Shown here one piece after another: positions 1 to 8,168 of a DNA stretch of 64,000 nt. Each line of letters begins with the position of its first letter. Within the stretch, counting starts at the first letter, position 1. Both the position numbers and the translations under genes were made by a program. Below the pieces are notes generated by a model, which made no database searches, had not been told where the DNA came from, and saw only the letters and a list, made by a program, of their open reading frames with translations. Location of the stretch: positions 128,509-192,508 of the forward strand of contig DOPM01000048.1 in NCBI GenBank assembly GCA_003513495.1, given 5' to 3'. The DNA comes from Desulfosporosinus sp. Lineage in GTDB: Bacteria > Bacillota > Desulfitobacteriia > Desulfitobacteriales > Desulfitobacteriaceae.

Positions 1-612
1 CAGCAATTTGTAATAGGTCGTATTAATTCCCATGGCTTCCGCTGCCGACTCATCTGCTTTAATAGCCGCAAAGGCCCGACCCACTCTTGACCGATTGAGC
101 CTTACACAGAAAAAGACCAGAAAAACGAGGATCAAAACTAGAATCAATAATACCAGTAAGGTACTAGTCTGTTGAACGCTTAATCCTCCAAACTTCTGAG
201 GTAATCCGAAGGAGGACAGCATTTTGCTAATCTTAGTTCCAAGAGTTGGGATTCCCGAGATCCCCAAGGCACCGTTTGTAATTTTTAGGTTTAACACAAT
301 AACTCGAACCACTTCACCAAAGCCAAGGGTAGCAATAGCTAAGTAAATCCCTGTTAGCCGCAAGGCGGGAAAGCCTATGATGATCGACATTAAACTTGCA
401 GCAATCCCCCCGATTGGGATGGCCAAATAGACAGGGAAGCCTGCTTTGACAGTCAGAATTGCACAAGTGTAAGCTCCAATACTCATAAATCCGGCATTTC
501 CCAGAGACAATTGACCGGTTGATAGAGTCAAATAAATACTTACCCCTAGAATTGCATTAACCATAACAAAGACGGCGATTTGAAGATAATATTGATTTAA
601 TAACATATCCAT
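1..612 (-). CDS. livM: Branched-chain amino acid ABC transporter permease LivM (3' part outside window)
   Basis: Second membrane permease of a LIV-type importer for leucine, isoleucine and valine. My own translation from the ATG at 612 gives an open frame of 204 codons that runs off the left edge. It begins MDMLLNQYYLQIAVFVMV and contains the LivM-type stretches LSTGQLSLGNAGFMSIGAY and RSRVGRAFAAIKADESAAEA, the latter being the cytoplasmic EAA-like loop that contacts the ATPase. The ATG follows the livH stop codon with no gap, so the two are translationally coupled. The ATPases LivG and LivF are expected further left. Partial only because of the window edge. Confidence 0.9.
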   Translation of the reverse strand, partial: MDMLLNQYYLQIAVFVMVNAILGVSIYLTLSTGQLSLGNAGFMSIGAYTCAILTVKAGFPVYLAIPIGGIAASLMSIIIGFPALRLTGIYLAIATLGFGEVVRVIVLNLKITNGALGISGIPTLGTKISKMLSSFGLPQKFGGLSVQQTSTLLVLLILVLILVFLVFFCVRLNRSRVGRAFAAIKADESAAEAMGINTTYYKLL

Positions 613-1500
613 CTAAAAACGTCCCCCTTGCCGTTTTCCAAAAAGTCCTTGAGGACGAATAAATAGAATGAGAATAATCATTCCAAAGGCGACTGCATCA
701 CGATAGGAAGAGGCACCGTAAGCGACGGTGAACACCTCAGCAATTCCTAGGATTAACCCGCCCAGCATTGCTCCGGTGATATTTCCCATACCACCAAGGA
801 TCAGAACGGCCAGTCCTTTTAAGCCCATTGATAATCCCATGGTCGGTTCTACTGCATTAAAGGAGAGACCTACCAGAACCCCGGCGATTCCCCCTAATCC
901 TGAGGCAAGTGCTACAGTTAAAAAGATAATTTTGTTGGTGTTAATCCCCAGGAGATTAGCCGTCTCAATGTTCTCAGCCGTTGTCCGGATGGCTTTGCCA
1001 ACCCGGGTTTTGGAAAGCCAAAAACGCAGGACGAACATTAAACCGAAGGACATACCAAGTATGATAATTTGAACCAGGGAAATCCGAATAGGCCCAAGTT
1101 GCATTTGCACTGCAGCTAATTCAGTCGGAAACGCCTGGGACTGAGGTCCAAAGAGATTTAAAGCTAGACTCTCAAGAAATATAGCTACCCCGATAGTACT
1201 AATCAACGGCGCTAGGTGGGAAACAGCCTTGCGTCTCAAAGGACGCAAGGCTACCGTTTCCATTAGACAACCTAGCAACGCACTGGTCACCATAGCTCCA
1301 GCCATGGCCACGAAAATATTCACTTCAAAATAAGTCACAAGGTACAACCCGACGAAAGCCCCAATCATAAATATCTCTCCATGAGCCATATTAATGATGT
1401 TTAGGACCCCCATAATCAAGGTGTAACCTAACGCGACAAGGGAATACGTACTTCCCAAGGTTAAGCCATTGACCAATTGTTGCCAGAACAAAACGTTCAC
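613..1500 (-). CDS. livH: Branched-chain amino acid ABC transporter permease LivH
   Basis: Inner-membrane permease of the LIV importer, 295 residues, the usual LivH length. The N-terminus has the family pattern LVNGLTLGSTYSLVALGYTL followed by NIINMAHGE. The EAA-type cytoplasmic loop reads TRVGKAIRTTAENIETANLL around residue 170, and the glycine-rich LAVLILGGMGNITGAMLGG lies near residue 235. About eight hydrophobic segments can be counted. It lies 9 bp downstream of the binding protein gene and abuts livM, so the three genes form one transcript reading leftwards. Confidence 0.93.
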   Translation of the reverse strand: MNVLFWQQLVNGLTLGSTYSLVALGYTLIMGVLNIINMAHGEIFMIGAFVGLYLVTYFEVNIFVAMAGAMVTSALLGCLMETVALRPLRRKAVSHLAPLISTIGVAIFLESLALNLFGPQSQAFPTELAAVQMQLGPIRISLVQIIILGMSFGLMFVLRFWLSKTRVGKAIRTTAENIETANLLGINTNKIIFLTVALASGLGGIAGVLVGLSFNAVEPTMGLSMGLKGLAVLILGGMGNITGAMLGGLILGIAEVFTVAYGASSYRDAVAFGMIILILFIRPQGLFGKRQGGRF

Positions 1501-1509
1501 TCCTAATCG

Positions 1510-2670
1510 TTATTTCAATTCCGTAAACTGACCATCCTTAATAATCAAAACCGTAGCATTCATTACTGGTTCACGATTTTCATCAAAGGCGAATTTTCCA
1601 GTTACACCTTGGAAATCTTTAATCGTCGCTATGGCATCACGCAGCTTTTGACGATCTGTGGTCGTTCCAGCTTGCTCTAAGGCACTAGCATACAAATAAA
1701 GTGCATCGTAGGCTTGAGCTGCAAACTGATCCGGTACTTTGTTATTGTATTTTGCTTTGTAATCCGCAATAAACTTCTGAACTTTTTCATCGGCTTTACC
1801 TGGGAACCAAGGGCTGGCCACGATAGCTCCATCAGCAGCTGGTCCGGCGATCTTGATCAGCTCAGGGGAGTTAAAGCCATTCGTTCCGACAAAAGGAACC
1901 GTAATCCCAATTTCTCTTGCTTTCTTTAAAACGAGAGCAGCTTCCTGATATAGGCTGGAAACCATTACCGCATCGGGTTTTAAAGAAGCAATTTTCGTCA
2001 ATTGAGCAGAGTAATCTGTGTCTTTATCCGCAAACGTTTCGGTGGCAATGATTTCCACACCATTTTTCTTAAGTGTACTTTCAATGGTCTTATACCCGGA
2101 CACTGCCCAGTCGTTATTGTTAGAGTACATAACGGCAACTTTTTTCAAGTCATAGGTGGAAATTGCCTTCTCAACAGCCTGGGGAACCGCTAAAAACTCA
2201 GGCAAAGCATTCCGGAAGACAAAGTCTCCCAAGGCAGGGATCCCTTCTGCAGTCGTCGAGGTTCCCATAATCGGAACTCCTGCTTGATTAGCAATGGGTC
2301 CAGCGGCAAACATCTCTCCACTCAGAGTTGGTCCGATAATTCCTACAACATTGTCCTTATTAATTAGTTTATTGGCAGCATTGATGGCTTCCGTCTTTTC
2401 CCCGCGGGAATCTGTGTAAATGAGCTCAATCTGAACCTTGCCCTGGGCATTAATCTCATCCTTAGCGAGATCTAACCCTTCCTTAATTGCAGTACCATAG
2501 GCCGCTCCGCCCCCTGTCAGATAGGCGATAACCCCAATCTTAGCTGCTTCACCTTTTGAATCATTATTTGCTGCGGGAGCAGTACCCCCTCCTCCGCATC
2601 CTGCCGTCGTCAACAGCAGCGCACCAATGGTCAGACCAGTAACCCACTTCTTTATAAAGCCTTTTTTCAT
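1510..2670 (-). CDS. livJ: Branched-chain amino acid ABC transporter substrate-binding lipoprotein
   Basis: Periplasmic-type binding protein fold I (Leu/Ile/Val-binding family), tethered to the outer face of the membrane as a lipoprotein. The signal peptide MKKGFIKKWVTGLTIGALLL ends in a lipobox with Cys (TTAGCGGGG), followed by a low-complexity linker. The mature domain has the family motifs IGVIAYLTGGGAAYG and GIIGPTLSGEMFAAGPIANQ. A longer frame exists from a TTG at 2733, but that TTG is the first base triplet of a near-perfect -35 box, so I chose the ATG at 2670. Its likely ribosome site AAGGACGG is unusually distant (about 16 nt). It is the first gene of the liv operon. Confidence 0.9.
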   Translation of the reverse strand: MKKGFIKKWVTGLTIGALLLTTAGCGGGGTAPAANNDSKGEAAKIGVIAYLTGGGAAYGTAIKEGLDLAKDEINAQGKVQIELIYTDSRGEKTEAINAANKLINKDNVVGIIGPTLSGEMFAAGPIANQAGVPIMGTSTTAEGIPALGDFVFRNALPEFLAVPQAVEKAISTYDLKKVAVMYSNNNDWAVSGYKTIESTLKKNGVEIIATETFADKDTDYSAQLTKIASLKPDAVMVSSLYQEAALVLKKAREIGITVPFVGTNGFNSPELIKIAGPAADGAIVASPWFPGKADEKVQKFIADYKAKYNNKVPDQFAAQAYDALYLYASALEQAGTTTDRQKLRDAIATIKDFQGVTGKFAFDENREPVMNATVLIIKDGQFTELK

Positions 2671-2704
2671 TGTTACAAATACACCGTCCTTATTATGTTT
2701 GTGT

Positions 2705-2733
2705 TTTATAATAGATAAATTAATATTCGTCAA
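2705..2733 (-). promoter_or_regulatory. Sigma-A promoter of the liv operon
   Basis: On the minus strand TTGACG (2733-2728) and TATAAA (2710-2705) are separated by exactly 17 bp. A transcript would start near 2698, giving a leader of roughly 28 nt before the livJ ATG. The -35 hexamer coincides with a TTG codon that would otherwise be read as an upstream start, which argues against the longer livJ frame. Confidence 0.75.
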
Positions 2734-2772
2734 ATTTTGCCGAATACCTTCTTTGTATTAATAAAAGATTTT

Positions 2773-2803
2773 AAAAAAAACCGAGATGTATAACATCCCG
2801 GTT
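2773..2803 (-). terminator. Rho-independent terminator downstream of trxB
   Basis: Minus-strand hairpin AACCGGGATG / CATCTCGGTT (one G:U-type mismatch, 5-nt loop) followed immediately by a run of eight T. It terminates the trxB transcript before the liv promoter. Confidence 0.85.
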
Positions 2804-2813
2804 CCTAAGCTCA

Positions 2814-2853
2814 AATTGTCAGAATCGTTTCCCATTGTTTGGGGGTCAGACCC
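2814..2853 (+). repeat. Interspersed palindromic repeat, copy 1
   Basis: AATTGTCAGAATCG then TTTCCCATTGTTTG then GGGGTCAGACCC. Located just beyond the trxB stop. In the minus-strand frame restored by removing one base of the upstream C-run (see trxB), it reads as the protein tail GLTPKQWETILTI followed by a stop at 2811-2813. Confidence 0.9.
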
Positions 2854-2886
2854 TCTAAACCCTCAAGGCGGTTGGTCTCAGTCCCC

Positions 2887-4035
2887 TTATCCATCACAAG
2901 GACTGAGGGGATGGCTCTTGACAGCATATTTTTCGGCTAGGTTTTTTTTCGTTGCCATATCAACGCAGAGGATTTTACAGTCCGTAGCCGATTTCTCCTT
3001 CAGTTCTTCCAGAGCTGTGCGATACTTGAGGCTTTCATTGTCTTGGGCATTAAAGAACAATAACAGAACCTTTTTTTCACTTTGCAAAACATTGCTGTTA
3101 AAGTCATTAACTTCTTCAATATAGCGCTCTGCTGCAACAGCGGCAGTTGCACCGTCCCCAGCAGCGGAGACAACTTGTCTGAGATATTTTACTCGGTTGT
3201 CCCCCACTGCATAGACCCCTTCAAGGTTGGTTTCCATCAGCTCGTTGACTGGGATATACCCTCGTTTATCCATCTCTATACCACTGTCTTTAAGATAACC
3301 CGTCGAGGGGACCATACCTACGAAGAAAAAGACACCCTGGCAGCTAAGCTCTGACGTCGAACCAGTTTTCAAATTCTTAATTTTTACCCCTTCGACATTC
3401 TCTTTACCTACAACTTCCTCAATCGTCGAGTTCCAGATAAACTCCATTTTTTCATGATTTAAGGCTCTCTCTGCACTGACCTTATTGCAATCCAGAATTC
3501 CTTCATCATGTAAAACAATAACCGTGACCTTACGGGCAAACTTGGTAATGAACATGCCTTCTTCAATAGCCTGGTCACCGCTTCCGACGACAACAACATC
3601 TTCCCCCTCGAAGAACTCGGCATCACAAGTCGCGCAATACGCTACGCCCATACCCCTAAGTCGCTTTTCGCCTGGGATATTGAGTAACCTAGGCTCGCTG
3701 CCACAAGCCACGATAACCGCTTTCGCTAAAAACTCCTGGCCCTTTTTGGTCACAACCTTCTTTTCCGCCTGTGAAAAATCCGTCTGGGTAACCTCACCTT
3801 TTACAAATTCCACCCCAAAGGTCTCCGCATGGTTCTTAAAATCCTTCATCAGATCTGGTCCGCTGATTTGCCCATATCCCGGATAATTAACGATTTCCCG
3901 AGTCGTATTAACTAGGCCGCCAATAGCCCCTTTGTTGATGACCAGGGTCTTAAGTTTAGCCCTTCCCCCATAGATCGCAGCAGAAAGTCCCCCAGGACCC
4001 CCACCAATTATAATTAAATCATAGCTATTCGCCAT
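2887..4035 (-). CDS. trxB: Thioredoxin reductase with C-terminal thioredoxin-like domain; 3' end frameshifted
   Basis: FAD/NADPH-dependent disulfide reductase. Residues about 5-310 carry the FAD site GGGPGGLSAA, the redox-active CATC (in GVAYCATCDAEFF), the NADPH site VVVGSGDQAIEEG and the C-terminal FAD motif VYAVGDNR. From about residue 310 there is a thioredoxin-fold domain without CxxC. The annotated end, SHPLSPCDG, is odd: deleting one C from the CCCC run (plus-strand GGGG 2907-2910) restores SHPSVLVMDKGTETNRLEGL, a normal thioredoxin C-terminus, and lets the frame run into repeat copy 1 to 2811. So this is a real or sequencing frameshift. Start: ATG at 4035 behind GAGG; a GTG at 4044 is the alternative. 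It is the partner of the adjacent thioredoxin. Confidence 0.88.
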   Translation of the reverse strand: MANSYDLIIIGGGPGGLSAAIYGGRAKLKTLVINKGAIGGLVNTTREIVNYPGYGQISGPDLMKDFKNHAETFGVEFVKGEVTQTDFSQAEKKVVTKKGQEFLAKAVIVACGSEPRLLNIPGEKRLRGMGVAYCATCDAEFFEGEDVVVVGSGDQAIEEGMFITKFARKVTVIVLHDEGILDCNKVSAERALNHEKMEFIWNSTIEEVVGKENVEGVKIKNLKTGSTSELSCQGVFFFVGMVPSTGYLKDSGIEMDKRGYIPVNELMETNLEGVYAVGDNRVKYLRQVVSAAGDGATAAVAAERYIEEVNDFNSNVLQSEKKVLLLFFNAQDNESLKYRTALEELKEKSATDCKILCVDMATKKNLAEKYAVKSHPLSPCDG

Positions 4036-4056
4036 GCCCTTCACTTCCTCTCCCTA

Positions 4057-4130
4057 AATTGTCAGAATAGTTCCCCATTGTGTGGGCATTGTGTGGGGGT
4101 CAGACCCCCACGCAATTCCCACGCAATTCC
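4057..4130 (+). repeat. Interspersed palindromic repeat, copy 2 (expanded)
   Basis: Between trxB and trxA. The core AATTGTCAGAATAG, GTTCCCCATTGTGTG, GGGGTCAGACCCCC is enlarged on the left by a second copy of CATTGTGTGGG and on the right by a tandem CACGCAATTCC (11 bp, two units). It ends exactly at the trxA stop codon. Confidence 0.9.
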
Positions 4131-4453
4131 TACTCGAGGATGTCGGCGATTCTTTCTTCGACTTGGTCCTCCTCAACTTTGCCGGCTTGTTTACCGTGGT
4201 ATTCACCATCTTTAAAGTAGAGCAGCTGGGGAACGCCTTTTAAGGAGAACCGTTGGAACAAGGCCTTATCTTCTTCTACGTCAACATAATAGAAACCAAA
4301 CTTGTTCTCGTATTTCGGTTGTAATTCTTCTAAGACTGGTACAACTTCTTTACAGACATGGCACTCTTTTCTTGAAAATATGACTACACATGGTTCACCA
4401 TTATCATAGATAACTTCCTCAAAAGCTGCAGCACTTAGTTGTTTTAATGACAT
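4130..4453 (-). CDS. trxA: Thioredoxin with CHVC active site
   Basis: Small cytosolic dithiol carrier of 107 residues. The redox motif is CHVC (in FSRKECHVCKEVVP) rather than the canonical CGPC, as seen in some dedicated, non-housekeeping thioredoxins. The cis-proline loop reads LKGVPQLLYFKDGEY. Start: the upstream ATG at 4471 overlaps the ribosome site AAGGAG, so the second ATG (MSLKQLSAAAFEEV) is preferred, 9 nt behind GGAG. It lies between the arylsulfotransferase and thioredoxin reductase genes on the same strand, so the Trx/TrxB pair probably serves this locus. Confidence 0.88.
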   Translation of the reverse strand: MSLKQLSAAAFEEVIYDNGEPCVVIFSRKECHVCKEVVPVLEELQPKYENKFGFYYVDVEEDKALFQRFSLKGVPQLLYFKDGEYHGKQAGKVEEDQVEERIADILE

Positions 4454-4489
4454 AATCTCCAACTCCTTCATAATGAAACATTGAAAGCA

Positions 4490-4526
4490 ACTGAGAAGTA
4501 AATATCTTCTGTCGTTACTTCTCAGT
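4490..4526. terminator. Intercistronic hairpin between assT and trxA
   Basis: Perfect 12-bp inverted repeat ACTGAGAAGTAA / TTACTTCTCAGT with a 13-nt loop. No T-run follows on the minus strand, so it may be a partial terminator or mRNA-processing or stability element that lowers trxA expression relative to assT. Confidence 0.45.
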
Positions 4527-4605
4527 CGCTAATTTAGTTTGTCATGTAGCTCACTTAAACTAATTCTCAAGCCGTACTCTTAACCACGGTTTTTGACCGA
4601 GAATT

Positions 4606-4672
4606 AATTGTCAGAATAGTTCCCCGTTGTGTGGGGGTCAGACCCCCACACAATTCGCCCCCACACAACTCC
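4606..4672 (+). repeat. Interspersed palindromic repeat, copy 3
   Basis: AATTGTCAGAATAG, TTCCCCGTTGTGTG, GGGGTCAGACCCCC, then CACACAATTCG and an imperfect second unit CCCCCACACAACTCC. It ends 7 bp before the assT stop codon, again at a gene 3' end. Confidence 0.9.
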
Positions 4673-4678
4673 TCAAAT

Positions 4679-6565
4679 CTAGGCGGAGATCGTCACGCCG
4701 GTTTCGTAGATTTTTTCTTCGGCAACCAACTTGACTTGATATTTTCCGGATAGACCGGTTTTGTTGATGAAGACATCAACATTCCTGGGATCAGTCTTCT
4801 GGAAGGTACCTACACACATAGCCTGGAAGTTCTGAGCGACGGTATTGATAGGATAACGTCTTACCTCGCCGGCCTCGTCTACCAAGAGTAATTGGGCCAT
4901 TTCACCGGATTCAAAGATGGCGTTAAAGGTCATGCGGTCCTCTTCCTCGATGATGGATGCCTCGTAATGGTCGGGTACTAATTGACCGGTTTCTTGAGCT
5001 TTAATCTTCATTTTTGTGGTTTGGGTCTCGATTAAACTGCCAAGAACTTTTCCTGCACCTAGTTCAGCAGTCTCATTAGCATAGTACAGGGGCAGCTTTT
5101 CTGCACGATAGCAATTAGCAGGTACTTGTAATTCATACATTAAGACATCATCTTTAAGCTCACAGGTAATGGAATTGAAAGTAATACTATCCTTAAATTC
5201 TGGCTGCATTACTTTCATAACGGCCATTCCCTCGCAGGTCTCACCATTTTCATAGCCGATTCCTCCGGAATGAACCATGTAATGTCCTTCATTATAATAC
5301 TCTACATTACAGATATAAGGAGAGAAGAATTCAGCGCCGCGCTCTTTGCCGTATTGCCAAATTTGTTGGATGGTCATTTTCTCGGTATCAATGCGATATC
5401 GAACGCCACGGGAGAAGTTTTTGCTGTTAGCCAGGTAGTTCTCCTTATTCTTTGATCTATAATGGCCGTTGTCAAAGAGCATAACATCCCCATCTGGCAA
5501 AATAACACAGGCATGCTGTTCATATTGCCAATCAAACTCTCCATCGCCAACCGGTGTAAAGAAATATTTATCAACCATTTCTTGCGGCCAACCCTCAGGG
5601 TCACCAAGAATCCAGTTTAACTTTCCAGTTTCGAAATCGAGGTTAATTACGGCGTCCTGATGACGACCGGAGAACGTTAGGCTGTGAGTTTTCTTATCAT
5701 ACCAAACGGCATTGTTGTGGAACCAATCGTGCTCGTCTTGGCTCCCTGAACCCCCTACATCCTGGGGCAGGACGTTTTTGTAATCCCAAGACTTTAAGAC
5801 TTCACCCGTGTTAGGATCGATCAGTAAGCACACGTCTTCAACCGTACCTGAATAAAAATCAAAGGACAGCACTAAGATATTGCCATCTTCCATGACGAAT
5901 TGGTCGTGGTGATAACCACTAGGAGTGCGGTATTCTTTAAAGATCTTACCGCTAAAGGCCATTTCGTAAATTCCTGTTGTAAAATAAGGCATTTTAACCA
6001 AGCGCTCAGTTCCAATTAAAATATGTCCATTAGGCATGCGCTTCACATCGAAGGAAAAATTCACGTTGGTATACCAACGAACATCCCCTGCATAGTCATA
6101 GCCTACAGGCATAGATCGCATAGCAGCTGTCAGGAACATCATATTATGTCCCATATACTCAGACGTGGTCTTAATCGAGGTTGCTAAGGGTACATCGGGG
6201 TGAATAGGACCTGTTTGAATACGAATCACGTTTTTCTGACCATTAGCCATCACGATTTCAACCGTATTTTCATAATCAGCATAAAGGCCATAAACAGGCA
6301 GAATATGCTTCTTGCTGGCCGGGAACGTATGTCGAATATCTCCAGGGTGTTCTTTCCCTTTAACAACGATCGTAGCTTCCGTCAGGACTGGAGTTTCGAA
6401 TAAAACCATAGCCGTCAAAGGGCAAACCCCATAAGGATTTAATTTAACCAGAGGGTTATCAATCGTATAATTGCCAGCTTCGAATTCTGCTAGCATTGCT
6501 TGCTCCAAGTTATATTGCTTCGTGATGATATGGGCAATCTGTTCATGTTTGATTTGATTTGTCAT
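4679..6565 (-). CDS. assT: Arylsulfotransferase (AssT family), no signal peptide
   Basis: PAPS-independent aryl-sulfate sulfotransferase family, which moves sulfate between phenolic esters through a sulfo-histidine. 628 residues: an N-terminal beta domain (about 50-130, PLVKLNPYGVCPLTAMVLF), then a six-bladed propeller (about 150-500). Family-typical patches are visible: HDWFHNNAVWYD, FSGRHQDAVINLDFETGKL with NWILGDPEGW, and YEQHACVILPDGDVMLFDNG, whose His is the candidate catalytic residue by comparison with E. coli AssT. Unlike E. coli AssT there is no signal peptide, so the enzyme should be cytoplasmic. The ATG at 6565 has AAAGGGG 7 nt upstream. Neighbours are two carriers upstream and Trx/TrxB downstream. 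Substrate unknown. Confidence 0.85.
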   Translation of the reverse strand: MTNQIKHEQIAHIITKQYNLEQAMLAEFEAGNYTIDNPLVKLNPYGVCPLTAMVLFETPVLTEATIVVKGKEHPGDIRHTFPASKKHILPVYGLYADYENTVEIVMANGQKNVIRIQTGPIHPDVPLATSIKTTSEYMGHNMMFLTAAMRSMPVGYDYAGDVRWYTNVNFSFDVKRMPNGHILIGTERLVKMPYFTTGIYEMAFSGKIFKEYRTPSGYHHDQFVMEDGNILVLSFDFYSGTVEDVCLLIDPNTGEVLKSWDYKNVLPQDVGGSGSQDEHDWFHNNAVWYDKKTHSLTFSGRHQDAVINLDFETGKLNWILGDPEGWPQEMVDKYFFTPVGDGEFDWQYEQHACVILPDGDVMLFDNGHYRSKNKENYLANSKNFSRGVRYRIDTEKMTIQQIWQYGKERGAEFFSPYICNVEYYNEGHYMVHSGGIGYENGETCEGMAVMKVMQPEFKDSITFNSITCELKDDVLMYELQVPANCYRAEKLPLYYANETAELGAGKVLGSLIETQTTKMKIKAQETGQLVPDHYEASIIEEEDRMTFNAIFESGEMAQLLLVDEAGEVRRYPINTVAQNFQAMCVGTFQKTDPRNVDVFINKTGLSGKYQVKLVAEEKIYETGVTISA

Positions 6566-6643
6566 GATTTAACCCCTTTCAAGCTTAAGTTAATACGCGG
6601 TTCCACTTCCCTTAAACTATAAAAAACAGTGTACTCCTATTAG

Positions 6644-6692
6644 CTATTATAATAGTAGCCCAAAACCACTCTGAGGGCGTAATATAGGTTTT
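6644..6692 (-). promoter_or_regulatory. assT promoter region with operator shared with the DASS gene
   Basis: Minus strand: AAAACCTATATTACGC (6692-6677) recurs as AAAACCTATATTATGC upstream of the DASS gene at 9884-9869. About 22 nt further on lies TACTAT/TATAAT, inside the 12-bp palindrome CTATTATAATAG (6644-6655). In the DASS copy a TACAAT follows at a spacing of 21 nt. Conserved sequence plus conserved spacing to a -10 without a good -35 suggests an activator site, most simply for one of the adjacent LysR proteins. Confidence 0.55.
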
Positions 6693-6782
6693 GGCATAAT
6701 TGATATGTGAAAAATACAATCTCCTTACAAAAAGAACGGGTCCACTCCCTTGAAGAAGCTGGAGCCTAACAAACTGATTAAC

Positions 6783-8042
6783 TCATGCAGCGCCTGTCTT
6801 CTTATTGAGGAGACCGTTTAACTGCGAGCTCTGGCCAGAAGCTCTTTTCTTCATCACCAGACCATACAATACAGAGGCTATCACTCCAATGAGGCCAGCC
6901 ACAACTAAGGGCAGGGTTGCCGCACTCCATGCTCCTCCACCCCTTTCCACTATCGCCCCGATAAAAACAGGTCCGATGAAACCGGATAAATTTTGTCCTA
7001 AAACGATGATACCCATGGTGATCCCCACCGTAGCTGGTGAAACCGCCGCTTCAGGAGATATCGTAAATATTACTGCGGGAACCATGGAGTAAATCAAGCC
7101 CATTATCAGCATAAAGGGCAATATCAAGTTCGGAGAGGTCACCTCGAACGTTAGACCCATGAAGATCGCCGTTAAAACCATACTGACAACCAACAGGAAT
7201 GAACGGTTTTTCACCTTGTTCAAAATAAAGCCCATAAGGATGCCGCCAGTAATCATACCCAGGGTTATCACGCTAGTGTTCATATTGGCGTTTGCCACAT
7301 CCATCCCTACTTCTTCAACCATGAACGTCGGCGCAAAAGTCATCATGGCCCCAACCCCAAAACCAAACATCATAAAAATTAGACTGAGCAGCCAGGAAGC
7401 AGGAGATTTGAAGCCTTCATAGGGCAAAGCGGGCTTCAACGCTGCCGTTTCCTGCTTTAAAACTCCAGGTTCAGCCTCGGCAACCTCAGGAACCTGAACA
7501 CCCCCTGCAAATAGCACCATCATTATGGCGGCCAAGATGGCTACGAACCACCAAACACCACGCCAGCTAAAGAGCGGCATAATAACATTGGTAGCAGAAA
7601 AGATGAGCAACATTCCAGTACCCACCCAGACAGACCAGATCGCCATGGGTAAACCACGTTTTTCAGCGGGAAAGCAAAGGGCAATAATGGCTGGGGCGAC
7701 GACACCGATCAAACCAAAGCCTATTCCCTCGATCAATCGCCCAACCATCAACATCATGAAATTCGCGGCCAACGCCCCGACAATATTACCGATCAAGGCA
7801 CAGAACAAAGCAAAAAGTCCTAGCTTTTTCGGTCCTATTTTCGACATAATTCCGCCAGCCGGTAACGCCAGTACGATTCCAGCCAGAGCTGACGAGGACA
7901 TTAGCCAGCCCCCCATGATTATACTTACCTTCATTTCTCCTAAAACTGCGACCATCGTCGGAGGAACTTTAAAATTCCCAGCTGCAAACAATACTCCTGC
8001 TAGAAATACAATTATTGTCACCAACCATGCCTTGTATTTCAC
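6783..8042 (-). CDS. MFS transporter
   Basis: Major facilitator superfamily carrier of 420 residues with 12 predicted membrane segments. The first intracellular loop reads GGIMSKIGPKKLGLFAL, matching the MFS signature G-x3-(D/S)-x2-G-(R/P)-(R/K), and loop 8-9 reads GFILNKVKNRSFLL. The substrate cannot be read from sequence; organic anion or nitrate/cyanate-type uptake families look similar. A frame open from a TTG at 8126 starts inside a hairpin, so I chose GTG 8042, which has AGGAGG 6 nt upstream (MKYKAWLVTIIVFLAG). It lies between the DASS carrier and assT. Confidence 0.82.
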   Translation of the reverse strand: MKYKAWLVTIIVFLAGVLFAAGNFKVPPTMVAVLGEMKVSIIMGGWLMSSSALAGIVLALPAGGIMSKIGPKKLGLFALFCALIGNIVGALAANFMMLMVGRLIEGIGFGLIGVVAPAIIALCFPAEKRGLPMAIWSVWVGTGMLLIFSATNVIMPLFSWRGVWWFVAILAAIMMVLFAGGVQVPEVAEAEPGVLKQETAALKPALPYEGFKSPASWLLSLIFMMFGFGVGAMMTFAPTFMVEEVGMDVANANMNTSVITLGMITGGILMGFILNKVKNRSFLLVVSMVLTAIFMGLTFEVTSPNLILPFMLIMGLIYSMVPAVIFTISPEAAVSPATVGITMGIIVLGQNLSGFIGPVFIGAIVERGGGAWSAATLPLVVAGLIGVIASVLYGLVMKKRASGQSSQLNGLLNKKTGAA

Positions 8043-8109
8043 TATATTCCTCCTACTTCCTTGGAAAAGTGTATTAGGTAAATCCTTTAACACTTTATCT
8101 ACCTTTGAG

Positions 8110-8134
8110 ACACCCACTTCTTGCAAGTGGGTGT
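8110..8134. terminator. Intercistronic hairpin between DASS and MFS genes
   Basis: Perfect inverted repeat ACACCCACTT-CTTGC-AAGTGGGTGT. No T-run follows in either direction, so an mRNA stability or attenuation element is more likely than a full terminator. It overlaps the alternative TTG start of the MFS frame. Confidence 0.5.
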
Positions 8135-8168
8135 TGGATGCTTTGAACGATCATTTTAAAAGATCCTT

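Noticed and set aside
728..1072. Plus-strand frame rich in Pro/Ile/Arg opposite livH
   Set aside because: Typical antisense shadow of a membrane protein gene; no ribosome site.
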